Source: Myxococcales bacterium (lineage in GTDB: Bacteria; Myxococcota_A; Polyangia; Polyangiales; Polyangiaceae). From it: 64,000 nt of DNA. Numbering within the stretch: the stretch's first letter is position 1; every line of letters begins with the position of its first letter. Of this stretch, positions 33,071 through 41,565 are shown piece by piece. Position numbers and translations under genes: made by a program. The stretch covers positions 1 to 64,000 of the forward strand of contig JAEUKE010000233.1 in the NCBI GenBank assembly GCA_016794345.1, given 5' to 3'. The notes beneath the pieces are model-generated. The model was not told where the DNA came from and did no database searches. It worked only from the letters and a program-made list of their open reading frames with translations.

Positions 33071-34182
33071 TGCCTTACCGGGGGTTTGGGGAGGACGTAG
33101 TCGCGGTAGTCGCCTGGGTTGCCGGTCTTGCCGTCCATCGCGGCGGAGGCGATGTTGAACGTCTCGCGCGCGGTCACGTAGTGGAGCTGCCAGCGCCGGC
33201 CGTCGTTGTAGTGCTCGGCGAGCAGCTCGTGCAGGCGACGGCCGCCGTCTCCGAGGAGCGATTTCGCTTCGGCGTCGGGCGCGCCGTGGGTGTGCATCTT
33301 CACGAAGACCCACTCGGGGCGGCCCTCGACCGAGATGCCCAGATCGCCCCAGCCTTTCACGCGGGTCGGCGTCGCCGGATCGTGTGAGGTGAGCGCGCTC
33401 GACTCGATGCGGAGCGGCATGCCGCCTCGCTTGAGGAACAGCGACGTCGGTCCTTGTACGAAGAGCATGCGATCCGTGCGGCGTTCTCCCACGCGGGCGC
33501 GCTCGGCGGTCTCGTAGGTGCGCCTCGCCGAGAGGTCCCCCGTCGGCCACATGATCTGGTTCACGTGGCGCGGCTGGGAGTCGTTCTCGGGGGCGGGGAA
33601 GGTGAAGTCCGCGTAGCAGCCGAGCTCGAACAGAAGCGCGACCTCGTTGTCGACCCCGCAGTAGCGGCCGTCGGGCCGCGCGTTCGCGAGGCACCAGTTG
33701 CCGTGGATGAAAGCGAAGCGGATCTGGCCCTGCGGGCCGCGCGAGAAATGCCCGTGCGAGGCGATCTCGCCGATGTACCGCCGGACGTCCGACGCGAGGC
33801 TCGTCGCGGTGTCGCCGTCGTGGTGCATGTGCAGCTCGACCTCGCCGTACCCGCGCCGGGAGAGGTCCGCGAGGGTGTCGAGCCACCGGGGCCGGTAGTG
33901 CTCGCCCGGGAAGAAGAAGCTGTGCTGCGGCTTGACCCCGTCGGCGTCGCGGAAGCCGTCTGCCAGGGCGGGGTAGCCGGTCGCCCACGCCTCGACGCGC
34001 GCGTCCCCGTGCTCGTCCGAGGTGCCGCCGAAGAGCGGCTCCCAGTGATCGCAGAAGGAGAAGAGGAGGTGGCGCGTGCCCCGTGTGTCTCTGCCCTCCC
34101 TCGCGCGCGAGACCAGGTGCCGCGCGTAGTCGATGCCCCAGCGCTGGATCTGCTTCTGTTTGAGGTACGAGTAGAAGGACAT
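33067..34182 (-). CDS. NodB-like (polysaccharide deacetylase-fold) protein
   Basis: 371 residues. A putative metal-ligand strand HLLFSFCDHWEP (D45) replaces the TFDD of classical deacetylases. GEVELHMHHDGD (H118, H120, H121) matches the HxxxH/HxH zinc-binding part, and FAFIHGNWCLAN is a later barrel strand. The combination suggests a seven-stranded NodB-type barrel acting on a sugar or envelope substrate, but sequence agreement with the canonical motifs is only partial. No signal peptide is evident, so a cytoplasmic location is likely. It is upstream of, and translationally coupled to, the class V PLP enzyme, and both are transcribed divergently from the barrel/DUF4091 pair. Confidence 0.7.
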   Translation of the reverse strand: MSFYSYLKQKQIQRWGIDYARHLVSRAREGRDTRGTRHLLFSFCDHWEPLFGGTSDEHGDARVEAWATGYPALADGFRDADGVKPQHSFFFPGEHYRPRWLDTLADLSRRGYGEVELHMHHDGDTATSLASDVRRYIGEIASHGHFSRGPQGQIRFAFIHGNWCLANARPDGRYCGVDNEVALLFELGCYADFTFPAPENDSQPRHVNQIMWPTGDLSARRTYETAERARVGERRTDRMLFVQGPTSLFLKRGGMPLRIESSALTSHDPATPTRVKGWGDLGISVEGRPEWVFVKMHTHGAPDAEAKSLLGDGGRRLHELLAEHYNDGRRWQLHYVTARETFNIASAAMDGKTGNPGDYRDYVLPKPPVRQ

Positions 34183-34210
34183 GGCTGCGAGAGCGTCGCG
34201 CGGCGACGCG

Positions 34211-34816
34211 TCAGTCTCCTACGAGTAGCACACCGATCGCGAGCTCCGGCGGGACCCGCGCCATCGTGGCGGAGAGGTGCGGCTCGGTCGTGACGCCCGC
34301 GGTCCCGACGACGATGATGGCGTCGAGCAGGCGGAGCACGCCGAGCAGCTCGCCCGGCAACGAGCAGCCGGACAGGTCGACGACGACGTGGGCCCAGGCG
34401 TCTTCGTTCTCCTCGGCGAAGCGGAGCAGGAACTTGATGCTCTCGACCTTCGCGCCGGTCGGCGCCGGGGCGAAGGGGACGAGCCGCGCGACGCCCGGCG
34501 CGAGCGAGGCCGCGAACACGGCCTCGATCCCGGACCCCGGCGTCTCCCCCGGCACGGTCGACCGCTCGGGGTCGAGGACGAGCACGAGCGACTCGGTCAT
34601 CATCGCGAGGGGCCGAGCCAGGATGGCCGCCGCGTCCTGGGTGGGCGTCCGAGGGGTCGCGGGCAACAGGCCCACCTTGCGCGTGTGTGCGTTCTTGATC
34701 CGTTGCGCGAGCCGCGCGCCGGCGACGTCGATGGGATAAGGCGGCTCCGGGGCTCCCGCGCTCGCGACGAAGCGCAGGAGGTCATCGAATCGCCCGACAG
34801 GCGCGTACGCGGTCAC
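34211..34816 (-). CDS. ParA/CpsD-type protein lacking the P-loop
   Basis: 201 residues. The second half reads like the end of a SIMIBI-class ATPase of the CpsD/ParA group: AHVVVDLSGCSLPGELLGVLRLLDAIIVVGTAGVTTEPHL resembles Walker B and the strand that follows it. Near the N-terminus RLAQRIKNAHTRKVGLLPATP occupies the place of Walker A, but there is no GKT/S motif, so nucleotide hydrolysis is unlikely. This may be a degenerate regulatory relative of the BY-kinase-like protein encoded at 21558-22604. It lies 28 bases upstream of the deacetylase-fold gene on the same strand and so is probably the first gene of that operon, divergent from the outer-membrane barrel gene. Confidence 0.65.
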   Translation of the reverse strand: MTAYAPVGRFDDLLRFVASAGAPEPPYPIDVAGARLAQRIKNAHTRKVGLLPATPRTPTQDAAAILARPLAMMTESLVLVLDPERSTVPGETPGSGIEAVFAASLAPGVARLVPFAPAPTGAKVESIKFLLRFAEENEDAWAHVVVDLSGCSLPGELLGVLRLLDAIIVVGTAGVTTEPHLSATMARVPPELAIGVLLVGD

Positions 34817-34931
34817 GGCGCCCCGAGCCTCGCTGAAACCCCCTCCGGGGCCAATGGAAACCGTATGGGGCAGCTTTGTACCTGCCTACAGGCATCCCAG
34901 GAGAGCCGGGAGGTGGTAAGGGAGAGGCCGC

Positions 34932-36356
34932 GTGCGGATCGGGGCGACTGTCTTCTCGGTAGCGGCTGGGCTCGCTTGGGCGGGGGAGGCGTCCGCGCAG
35001 GTCGCGGTGGATTGGCAGGTCTCGGGCAGCGCCGGCATCGGCGTGACGGACAACGTGGCCAACACGCCCGAGCCCCCCGAGGACGCGGGCCCGGACGTCG
35101 TCGCGCCGCAGCCCGACGGCTTCGTCAACCTGAGCCCCGCGATCGAGGTCACCTTCGAGACCGCCGGCGCGACGCAGTCGGTCGGCTGGGCCTTCAGCTA
35201 CCTCGCGTATTTCCTCCACCCGGAGGCCAACACGATCTCGAACGGCCTCGCGTACGGGGTCCGCGCGCCGGTCGGCCCCGGGACGGAGCTCACGTTTGGC
35301 CTCTCGGGGGCGCAGGCCAACCTGTCCACGTTCAACCTTGTCAGCTCGGCGAGCACGACCCCGGTCACACCGACGGAGGGCGGCGACAGCCAGGTCTTCA
35401 CGATCGGCGTCTCGCAGGGCCTCACCGCGGAGGTGAGCGAGACCGTCATGGTGTCCCAGGGCATCGCCGCGAGCTACGGGCACACGCTGGTCGCCGACGC
35501 GGAGGACGCGAAGACCTACATCGCCTCGGGCACGATCGGCGTCACCAAGCAGCTCGAGCGGGACGCGCTCACCTGGAGCGTCGGGACGGACGCGCAAGTG
35601 ACCCCCGAGCAGGTCGTCGGCGCGGTCACGCAGGCGGAGCTCGCGCAGATCTTCCACCGCGCGGACTTCAACTGGACCAGGCAATGGGCGCTCGACTGGA
35701 GCACGACACTCGGAGTCGGCGCGCTCGTCGGCTACGACGCGGCCGCGCCCGACATCGAGGTGTTGCCGCACCCGGCCTGGCGGGGCTCGCTCAACTACGG
35801 CAACGACGTGGGCACGGCCGCCCTCGCTTACGAGCACACCGTCCAGCCGAACCTCCTCTTGCGCCAGGCGACCGCCAACGACGCCGTGACGCTGACGGGC
35901 GCGATGCCGATCCCGAAGAGCACCTTCGACATCGGCGCGACCGCCGGCTACCAGGTCTCGCGGGAGTTCCTGCCGACCACAGGCTTCGGTCCGCCGCTCG
36001 CACAGAACGTCATCGCGGATGCCGCGGTCGGCTACGTGCCGAAGAGCTGGTTCGTGCGCCTCGAGGTCCGCTACCAGTACGCGCGCCAGTTCGCGGGAAG
36101 CGCCGAAGCAGAGGGCGCGGCCGTGCAGCCGGAGCTGGAGCGGCACGCGGGCATCTTCACGGTCGAGTTCGGCTACCCCGACAGCCCCACCGCCGGCGGC
36201 GCGTCGCCCTTCGTCGTCGTCCCGGCGCCCACGGCCAACGTCGACATCATGCGCCAGCGCGCGCCCGAGACCGAGCAAGCGGTCGACGAGAACCAGCGGA
36301 AAGAGGAGCGCGAGAAGCGCGAAGATCGCGAGCGCCGGGGCGGGAGCGGGGATTGA
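34932..36356 (+). CDS. Outer-membrane beta-barrel protein with charged C-terminal tail
   Basis: 474 residues from a GTG preceded by GGGAGAGG. A signal peptide (GATVFSVAAGLAWAGEASA) is cut before QVAVDW. The mature protein alternates strand-like segments with small turns (QVSGSAGIGVTDNVAN, AIEVTFETAGATQSVGWAFSYLAYF, ELTFGLSGAQANLSTF, RADFNWTRQWALDWSTTLGVGAL, SWFVRLEVRYQYARQFAG), as in large barrels that carry polysaccharides out. The last 30 residues are a highly charged Glu/Lys/Arg run (NQRKEEREKREDRER), unusual for a barrel and probably periplasmic. It overlaps the DUF4091 gene by 4 bases. It may form the outer-membrane part of a glycan secretion or processing unit. Confidence 0.78.
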   Translation: MRIGATVFSVAAGLAWAGEASAQVAVDWQVSGSAGIGVTDNVANTPEPPEDAGPDVVAPQPDGFVNLSPAIEVTFETAGATQSVGWAFSYLAYFLHPEANTISNGLAYGVRAPVGPGTELTFGLSGAQANLSTFNLVSSASTTPVTPTEGGDSQVFTIGVSQGLTAEVSETVMVSQGIAASYGHTLVADAEDAKTYIASGTIGVTKQLERDALTWSVGTDAQVTPEQVVGAVTQAELAQIFHRADFNWTRQWALDWSTTLGVGALVGYDAAAPDIEVLPHPAWRGSLNYGNDVGTAALAYEHTVQPNLLLRQATANDAVTLTGAMPIPKSTFDIGATAGYQVSREFLPTTGFGPPLAQNVIADAAVGYVPKSWFVRLEVRYQYARQFAGSAEAEGAAVQPELERHAGIFTVEFGYPDSPTAGGASPFVVVPAPTANVDIMRQRAPETEQAVDENQRKEEREKREDRERRGGSGD

Positions 36357-38173
36357 CGCCGCTCGGCCTGCTCGCGGCCGTCAGCGTCTTCGTCGTGGAC
36401 GAGGGGGTGCGCGTCGACAAGAGCGCTGCGAAGGAGGTCACGGCGCGCGCGCAGTCTGCGGTCGTCGAAGCGGTCCGGGGGGAGCACGCAGCGTTCCAGG
36501 TCATCGTGGAGTCGACCGACGCGCCGGTCGAGCGGATCACGCTCGAGCTCGGCTCGCGCGATCTGCGGTTCGAGGCGTTCGTCGAGCACTTCGTCCCGGT
36601 CACGCGCCGCTCCCGGAACGACGACCCGGAGCAGGCCTCGCTCGCGTTCACGCTCGCGGCGCGGCCGCCGGACATCGCGGCGCTCGGGACGATCCCCGAC
36701 GCGCTGATCCCGCTCGCGATCGCGCCCGAGTGGGCCTACCCCGTCAGCCTCGCGTCCGGCGAGCGGGCCGCGTTCTGGGTCGAGGTCTTCGTCCCCGAAG
36801 ACAAGCCCGCCGGCTGGTACCAGGACGAGCTGAAGGTCACGTTCGATCGGGGCTCCGCCTCCGTCGCCGTTCGCGTGCGTGTGCTCGATCCGGTGCTCCC
36901 GTACCGCGCGACGAGCGCGTTCGCGTATTACGAGCGCCCCACGCTCGAGAAGCGCTTCCTCGACGCGGACGTCGCCGAGCGGCAGCTCGTCCAGCTCCTC
37001 CACGCGCACCGGCTCGACTCGCTCTGCCAGATCACCTCGGTCGAGCACGCGCGCCGCGTACGCGGCGCGCTCGACGGGTCGTGGTTCACCGAGGACGCGG
37101 GCTACCGAGGCCCCGGGGTCTCGGTGGGCGCCGCGCTCGCGGCGATCGGCACATACGGGACGCTGGGCGAGCCGTCTGCAGAGAAGGTCGAGACCGTCCG
37201 GCGAATCGCCGCGGAGATCCCCGACTCGGTCGAGGACGTGTTCGTCTACGCGATCGACGAGACCTGCGACAGCCCGCGCGGTCCGCGATGGCAAGCGTTG
37301 CTCCGCGACTTCGGGCTCTGGCCTCGCGTGGTCGCCGGCCACACCTGCCACGAGGACCCGCGCGATCGGAACGTCGATCTGGTCATGGTCCCTGCGCAAG
37401 CGTTCGACGTGGACACCGCGGCCGGCGCGCGCGCGCTCGGCAAGCGCGTCTGGGTCTACAACGGTCAGCTCCCGTTCGCCGCGCCGCCGGTCCTGGACGT
37501 GCCGCTGACGTCGCTCGCGTACAACGGCTGGATCGCCGCCTCCTACGACGTGGGCCGGTGGTTCTACTGGGAGACGATCTTCTGGCACGATCGGAACCGC
37601 GGCGGCAAAGGGCCGACCGACGTGTTCGCCAACGTGGAGACGTTCCACAACGCGGACGGCGACACCTCGCTCTACGACGGCCTGCTGCTCTTCCCGGGAC
37701 GCACGCCGCCGCGCCTCGGCCGACACGACCTCGGCTTCGACGGCGTCGTCCCGTCGATGCGCCTGAAGAGCCTGCGGCGCGGCCTGGAGGACGCCGGCCT
37801 GCTCGCGCTCGCCGCCCAGGTCGACGTGGCCGCCGCGGACTCGATCGCACACCGCGCGGTCGCCGCTGCGCTCGACGACGTGACCGAAGCCGACGCGCCG
37901 TTCTGGAGCTTCGAGCCGGCGGAGCTCCGTGCGCTCCGGCACGAGCTGCGCGAGATCGCCGCGTCGCGGCCGGTCTCCGCGGAGCCGCAGGCCGTGGCGC
38001 ACGCGATCGAGGCGCTGCAGAAGAGGCGGGACGAAACGCGACCGGGGCGCGACCACCGGCGGTCCGCCGCGCAATACGCCGCCGTGATGGTCGGTATTCC
38101 CATCGGTTTGTTCGGTTTCGGCCTCGCGCTCGCGGCGCTGCTCGACCGCGTGCGACGGGCCAGACCAACCTGA
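36353..38173 (+). CDS. DUF4091-type (GH123-like) protein, membrane anchored
   Basis: 606 residues. The start is TTG, inferred because the frame begins right on the barrel gene stop (TTGACG) with GGGAGCGG upstream. A hydrophobic N-terminus (GLLAAVSVFVVDEG) may act as signal. The N-terminal half looks like a beta-sandwich (AAFQVIVESTDAPVERITLEL, GERAAFWVEVFVPEDKPAGWY). The central part is a TIM-barrel-like catalytic region: PYRATSAFAYYERPT, DVFVYAIDETCDSP and WYWETIFWHDRNRGG (seen as RWFYWETIFW). The C-terminus has a helix (AAVMVGIPIGLFGFGLALAALL). DUF4091 proteins resemble glycoside hydrolase family 123 (beta-N-acetylgalactosaminidases). The DE pair in YAIDET is a candidate for the substrate-assisted dyad. 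Pairing with a barrel and deacetylase-fold protein supports an N-acetylated glycan substrate. Confidence 0.78.
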   Translation: MTPLGLLAAVSVFVVDEGVRVDKSAAKEVTARAQSAVVEAVRGEHAAFQVIVESTDAPVERITLELGSRDLRFEAFVEHFVPVTRRSRNDDPEQASLAFTLAARPPDIAALGTIPDALIPLAIAPEWAYPVSLASGERAAFWVEVFVPEDKPAGWYQDELKVTFDRGSASVAVRVRVLDPVLPYRATSAFAYYERPTLEKRFLDADVAERQLVQLLHAHRLDSLCQITSVEHARRVRGALDGSWFTEDAGYRGPGVSVGAALAAIGTYGTLGEPSAEKVETVRRIAAEIPDSVEDVFVYAIDETCDSPRGPRWQALLRDFGLWPRVVAGHTCHEDPRDRNVDLVMVPAQAFDVDTAAGARALGKRVWVYNGQLPFAAPPVLDVPLTSLAYNGWIAASYDVGRWFYWETIFWHDRNRGGKGPTDVFANVETFHNADGDTSLYDGLLLFPGRTPPRLGRHDLGFDGVVPSMRLKSLRRGLEDAGLLALAAQVDVAAADSIAHRAVAAALDDVTEADAPFWSFEPAELRALRHELREIAASRPVSAEPQAVAHAIEALQKRRDETRPGRDHRRSAAQYAAVMVGIPIGLFGFGLALAALLDRVRRARPT

Positions 38174-38249
38174 GCGCTTCCTTCGAAGGCCGCGGCTCGG
38201 CGAAATTTCCCTGGCCGCCCTCCCGACCGCAGGACTACGTTTTCAGGCC

Positions 38250-40079
38250 ATGTGCGGCATCGTTGGCTACGTGGGTCCCCAGGCTTGTGCTGACATCTTG
38301 GTCGATGGTCTGCGGCGGCTCGAGTACCGCGGCTACGACTCGGCCGGGCTCGCCGTGTTCGACGGCAAGCGCACGGGCGTCGTGCGCGCGGTCGGCAAGC
38401 TGCAGAACCTCGTTACCGCGCTGAAGGAGAAGCCGCTGCCCGGCTCGCTCGGCATCGGCCACACACGCTGGGCAACCCACGGCCGGCCGACGGAGGTCAA
38501 CGCTCACCCGCACTGCTCGGGCGAGATCGCCCTCGTGCACAACGGCATCATCGAGAACCACATCGAGCTCAAGCGCCACCTCGCGGAGGAGGGCGTGAAG
38601 TTCGCGTCCGACACGGACACCGAGATCGTCGCGCACCTCATCCACCGCGAGGCCAAGACGGGGGACGACCTGCTCGGCGCCGTCCGCCGCGCGCTCGGAC
38701 ACGTCCATGGCGCGTACGCCGTCGCCGTGATGGATGCGCGCCAGCCGGACCGTATCGTCGTCGCCAAGAACGCGTCGCCGCTCGTGATCGGCTTCGGCGA
38801 AGGGGAGATGTTCTGCGCGAGCGACATCCCGGCCATCCTTCCGTACACGAAGCGGATGCTGCCGCTCGAAGAGGGGGAGATCGGCGTGCTCACCGAAAGC
38901 GGCCTCGAGCTCTACACGCTCGACGGCAAGCGAGTGGACCGCCAGCCCAAGACCATCACCTGGAGCGCGTCGCAGGCGGAGAAGGGCGGCTTCAAGCACT
39001 TCATGCTCAAGGAGATCAACGAGCAGCCGCGCGCCATCGAGGACACCATCCGCGGCCGGGTGGACCTCGCCGCGGGCGACGTGATCGAGTCGGAGCTCGG
39101 CATCGACGCGGAGACGGCGAAGAGCCTGAAGCGCGTCTACTTCATCGCCTGCGGGACGAGCCACCACGCGACGCTCTACGGCCGCTTCCTGATGGAGCAC
39201 ATCGCCAAGGTCCCCTCGCAGACGGAGCTCGCCAGCGAGTTCATCGGACGTGACCCCGTCGTGGGCGAGGGGGATCTCGTCGTCGCCGTCTCGCAGTCGG
39301 GCGAGACGCTCGACACGCTCGCCGCGCTCAAGGTCGCGAAGGAGAAGGGCGCGCGCATCCTCGCGGTCGCCAACGTCATCGACTCGGCCATCCCGCGGGC
39401 CGCGCACGGCGCGTTCTACACACACGCCGGGCCCGAGATCGGCGTCGCCTCCACCAAGTGTTTCACCACCCAGCTCGCTGCCATGGTGCTCCTCGCGGTC
39501 TTCCTCGGCCGGCGGCGCGGCACGCTCGAGAAGGAGCGCGCGCAGGAGATCCTCCAGAACTTCGTGGAGATCCCCAACCAGATGCGCACCGTCCTCGCGC
39601 TCGACGACATCATCCGCGATCTGGCGCGCCCGCTCGCGCAGGCCAAGAGCGCGCTCTTCCTGGGGCGCGGGGTCAGCTACCCCATCGCGGTCGAGGGCGC
39701 GCTCAAGCTGAAGGAGATCTCCTACATCCACGCAGAGGGCTACGCCGCCGGCGAGATGAAACACGGCCCCATCGCGCTCATCGACGCTGACATGCCCGTC
39801 ATTGCCGTCATGCCCGACGACAAGGCCTACGAGAAGATCGCCTCCAACGTGCAAGAGGCGAAGGCGCGCGAGGGGCATGTCCTCGCCGTGGCCACACGGC
39901 ACAACGCCGACATCGGCGGCATCGCCCACAACGCCATCTACGTCCCCAAGGTGGACCCGGTCCTCTCGCCCTTCGTCACGGCGCTGCCGCTCCAGCTGCT
40001 CTCGTATTTCGTGGCCGACTTCAAAGGCACCGACGTGGACCAGCCCCGGAACCTCGCCAAGACCGTCACGGTCGAGTAG
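38250..40079 (+). CDS. glmS: Glutamine--fructose-6-phosphate aminotransferase (isomerizing)
   Basis: 609 residues, the same length as the E. coli enzyme. After Met comes the catalytic Cys2 (MCGIVGYVG). The glutaminase domain shows HTRWATHG and NGIIENH. Two SIS domains follow (ACGTSHHATLYGRFLME, SQSGETLDTLAAL, IGVASTKCFTTQL, HAEGYAAGEMKHGPIAL), and the C-terminus LAKTVTVE is conserved. It makes glucosamine-6-phosphate from fructose-6-phosphate and glutamine, the first step to UDP-GlcNAc, and so feeds cell wall and amino-sugar polysaccharides. It is a single-gene unit 76 bases after the DUF4091 gene. I see no glmS ribozyme in the leader; that element is known from Gram-positive bacteria. Confidence 0.98.
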   Translation: MCGIVGYVGPQACADILVDGLRRLEYRGYDSAGLAVFDGKRTGVVRAVGKLQNLVTALKEKPLPGSLGIGHTRWATHGRPTEVNAHPHCSGEIALVHNGIIENHIELKRHLAEEGVKFASDTDTEIVAHLIHREAKTGDDLLGAVRRALGHVHGAYAVAVMDARQPDRIVVAKNASPLVIGFGEGEMFCASDIPAILPYTKRMLPLEEGEIGVLTESGLELYTLDGKRVDRQPKTITWSASQAEKGGFKHFMLKEINEQPRAIEDTIRGRVDLAAGDVIESELGIDAETAKSLKRVYFIACGTSHHATLYGRFLMEHIAKVPSQTELASEFIGRDPVVGEGDLVVAVSQSGETLDTLAALKVAKEKGARILAVANVIDSAIPRAAHGAFYTHAGPEIGVASTKCFTTQLAAMVLLAVFLGRRRGTLEKERAQEILQNFVEIPNQMRTVLALDDIIRDLARPLAQAKSALFLGRGVSYPIAVEGALKLKEISYIHAEGYAAGEMKHGPIALIDADMPVIAVMPDDKAYEKIASNVQEAKAREGHVLAVATRHNADIGGIAHNAIYVPKVDPVLSPFVTALPLQLLSYFVADFKGTDVDQPRNLAKTVTVE

Positions 40080-40245
40080 CGAAATCGCAGCGTCACGGAG
40101 CGCAAACGGTTCACGTCGGCTCGCGGGCGTCGCGCGGTCGGGGCGCTCGACTCGGTCGGACCGCATCCCGGGACCGGCGGCAGGGCCCAGGCGGCCCCGC
40201 GGGGGCGCTGCGCGTCGTGGCACGGCGCGCGCATGAGGCGCGCGC

Positions 40246-41565
40246 ATGTTCCGCGCGATCATCATGGGCGCCGCCGGCAGGGACTTCCACGCGTTCCTGA
40301 CCTTCCTCCGAGATCGCCCGGACTATCGCGTCGTCGCCTTCACGGCGACGCAGATCCCCTTCATCGACTCGCGCTCCTTCCCGCGTGAGCTCGCCGGCTC
40401 CCTCTACGACGCCGACATCCCCGTCTACCCCGAGCGGGAGCTGCCGCGGCTCATCCGCGAGCTCGAGGTGGACTTCGTCTTCTTCGCGTACAGCGACGTC
40501 GCTCACGAGGACGTGATGCACAAGGCGAGCGTCGTGCAGGCGGCGGGCGCGAGCTTCGTCCTGCTCGGTGCGCGCCACGGCCAGCTCGTGAGCAACCGGC
40601 CTGTCATCGCCGTCGTGGCGGCCCGCACCGGCGCTGGCAAGAGCCCGATCACGCTCGCGGTCGCCAAACACCTGAAGTCCGTAGGGCTCCGGGTGTCGGT
40701 GGTGAGGCACCCGATGCCCTACGGTGACCTGCTCGCGCAGGTCGCGCAACGCTTCGCGAGCGACGCGGATCTCACGGCCGCAGCTTGCACCGTGGAGGAG
40801 CGGGAGGAGTACGAGCCCTACATCGAGTCGGGGCTCGTGGTCTTCGCCGGGGTGGACTACCGCCGCATCCTCACCATGGCCGAGGCCGAGGCCGACGTGG
40901 TCCTCTGGGACGGCGGGAACAACGACACCCCGTTTTACCAGCCCGACCTGACGATCGTCGTGGTCGACGCGCTCCGGCCCGGCCACGAGACGCGGTATTA
41001 CCCGGGCGAGACGAACCTTCGCTCCGCCAACGTCGTCGTCGTCAACAAGGTGAGCGGCGCGTCGGAGGAGGCGCTCGTCGCCGTTCGCCGGAACGTCGCC
41101 TCGTGCGCGCCGGGCGCGATATGCCTCGAGTCAGACCTGGAGATCTCGCTGAGCCCCGAGGGCGCGCTGGAGGGAAGGCGCGTCCTCGTCGTGGAGGACG
41201 GCCCGACGACGACCCACGGCGGTCGGCCCTTCGGCGCGGGGTGGGTCGCCGCGAAGAAGGGCGGCGCGCGCGAGATCATCGATCCTCGGCCGTTTGCGGT
41301 CGGCACGATCCGCGAGGCCCTCGAGGCCTGCCCCCACATCGAGGCCGTGTTGCCTGCGCTGGGCTACTCCGACGTCGAGCTCCACGACCTCGCGCGGACG
41401 ATCGAGGCGAGCGGCGCGGACGTCGTGGTCGACGCCTCGCCGGCCCGGCTCGAGAAGGTGATCTCGCTCTCGATGCCCGTCGTGCGCGTCACGTACCGCT
41501 TCGCGCAGCGGAGCGGGCCCCCGCTCACGTCTCTCTGCGAAGACGCAGCGCGGAGGGGGAAGTGA
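40246..41565 (+). CDS. Cyclic 2,3-diphosphoglycerate synthetase-like P-loop protein
   Basis: 439 residues. The N-terminal ~115 residues form a Rossmann-like domain (FRAIIMGAAGRDFHAFL, DFVFFAYSDVAHEDVMH). A P-loop domain follows with Walker A AARTGAGKSPIT (K near residue 130), then VVLWDGGNNDTPFYQPDLTIVVVDALRPGHE and NVVVVNKVSGAS, a GTPase-like base-recognition strand. The order matches the archaeal cyclic 2,3-diphosphoglycerate synthetases and their bacterial homologues. In methanogens the product is a thermoprotectant; the bacterial role is unknown to me. The stop overlaps the GTG of the Lon-like protease (GTGA), indicating coupled synthesis. Confidence 0.85.
   Translation: MFRAIIMGAAGRDFHAFLTFLRDRPDYRVVAFTATQIPFIDSRSFPRELAGSLYDADIPVYPERELPRLIRELEVDFVFFAYSDVAHEDVMHKASVVQAAGASFVLLGARHGQLVSNRPVIAVVAARTGAGKSPITLAVAKHLKSVGLRVSVVRHPMPYGDLLAQVAQRFASDADLTAAACTVEEREEYEPYIESGLVVFAGVDYRRILTMAEAEADVVLWDGGNNDTPFYQPDLTIVVVDALRPGHETRYYPGETNLRSANVVVVNKVSGASEEALVAVRRNVASCAPGAICLESDLEISLSPEGALEGRRVLVVEDGPTTTHGGRPFGAGWVAAKKGGAREIIDPRPFAVGTIREALEACPHIEAVLPALGYSDVELHDLARTIEASGADVVVDASPARLEKVISLSMPVVRVTYRFAQRSGPPLTSLCEDAARRGK

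Noticed and set aside
36173..38074. A 633-codon leftward frame opposite the DUF4091 gene
   Set aside because: It is Arg/Asp/Val-rich antisense sequence. High GC leaves many antisense frames open, and the opposite strand holds a coherent protein with coupled start.
38174..38249. glmS ribozyme in the leader of glmS
   Set aside because: Only 76 bases are available and no ribozyme core or pseudoknot pairing is apparent; the element is not expected in this group.
40217..40245. Direct repeat GCGCGCATGAGGCGCGCGCATG as alternative start context
   Set aside because: The upstream ATG is out of frame with the synthetase-like gene and opens no useful frame.
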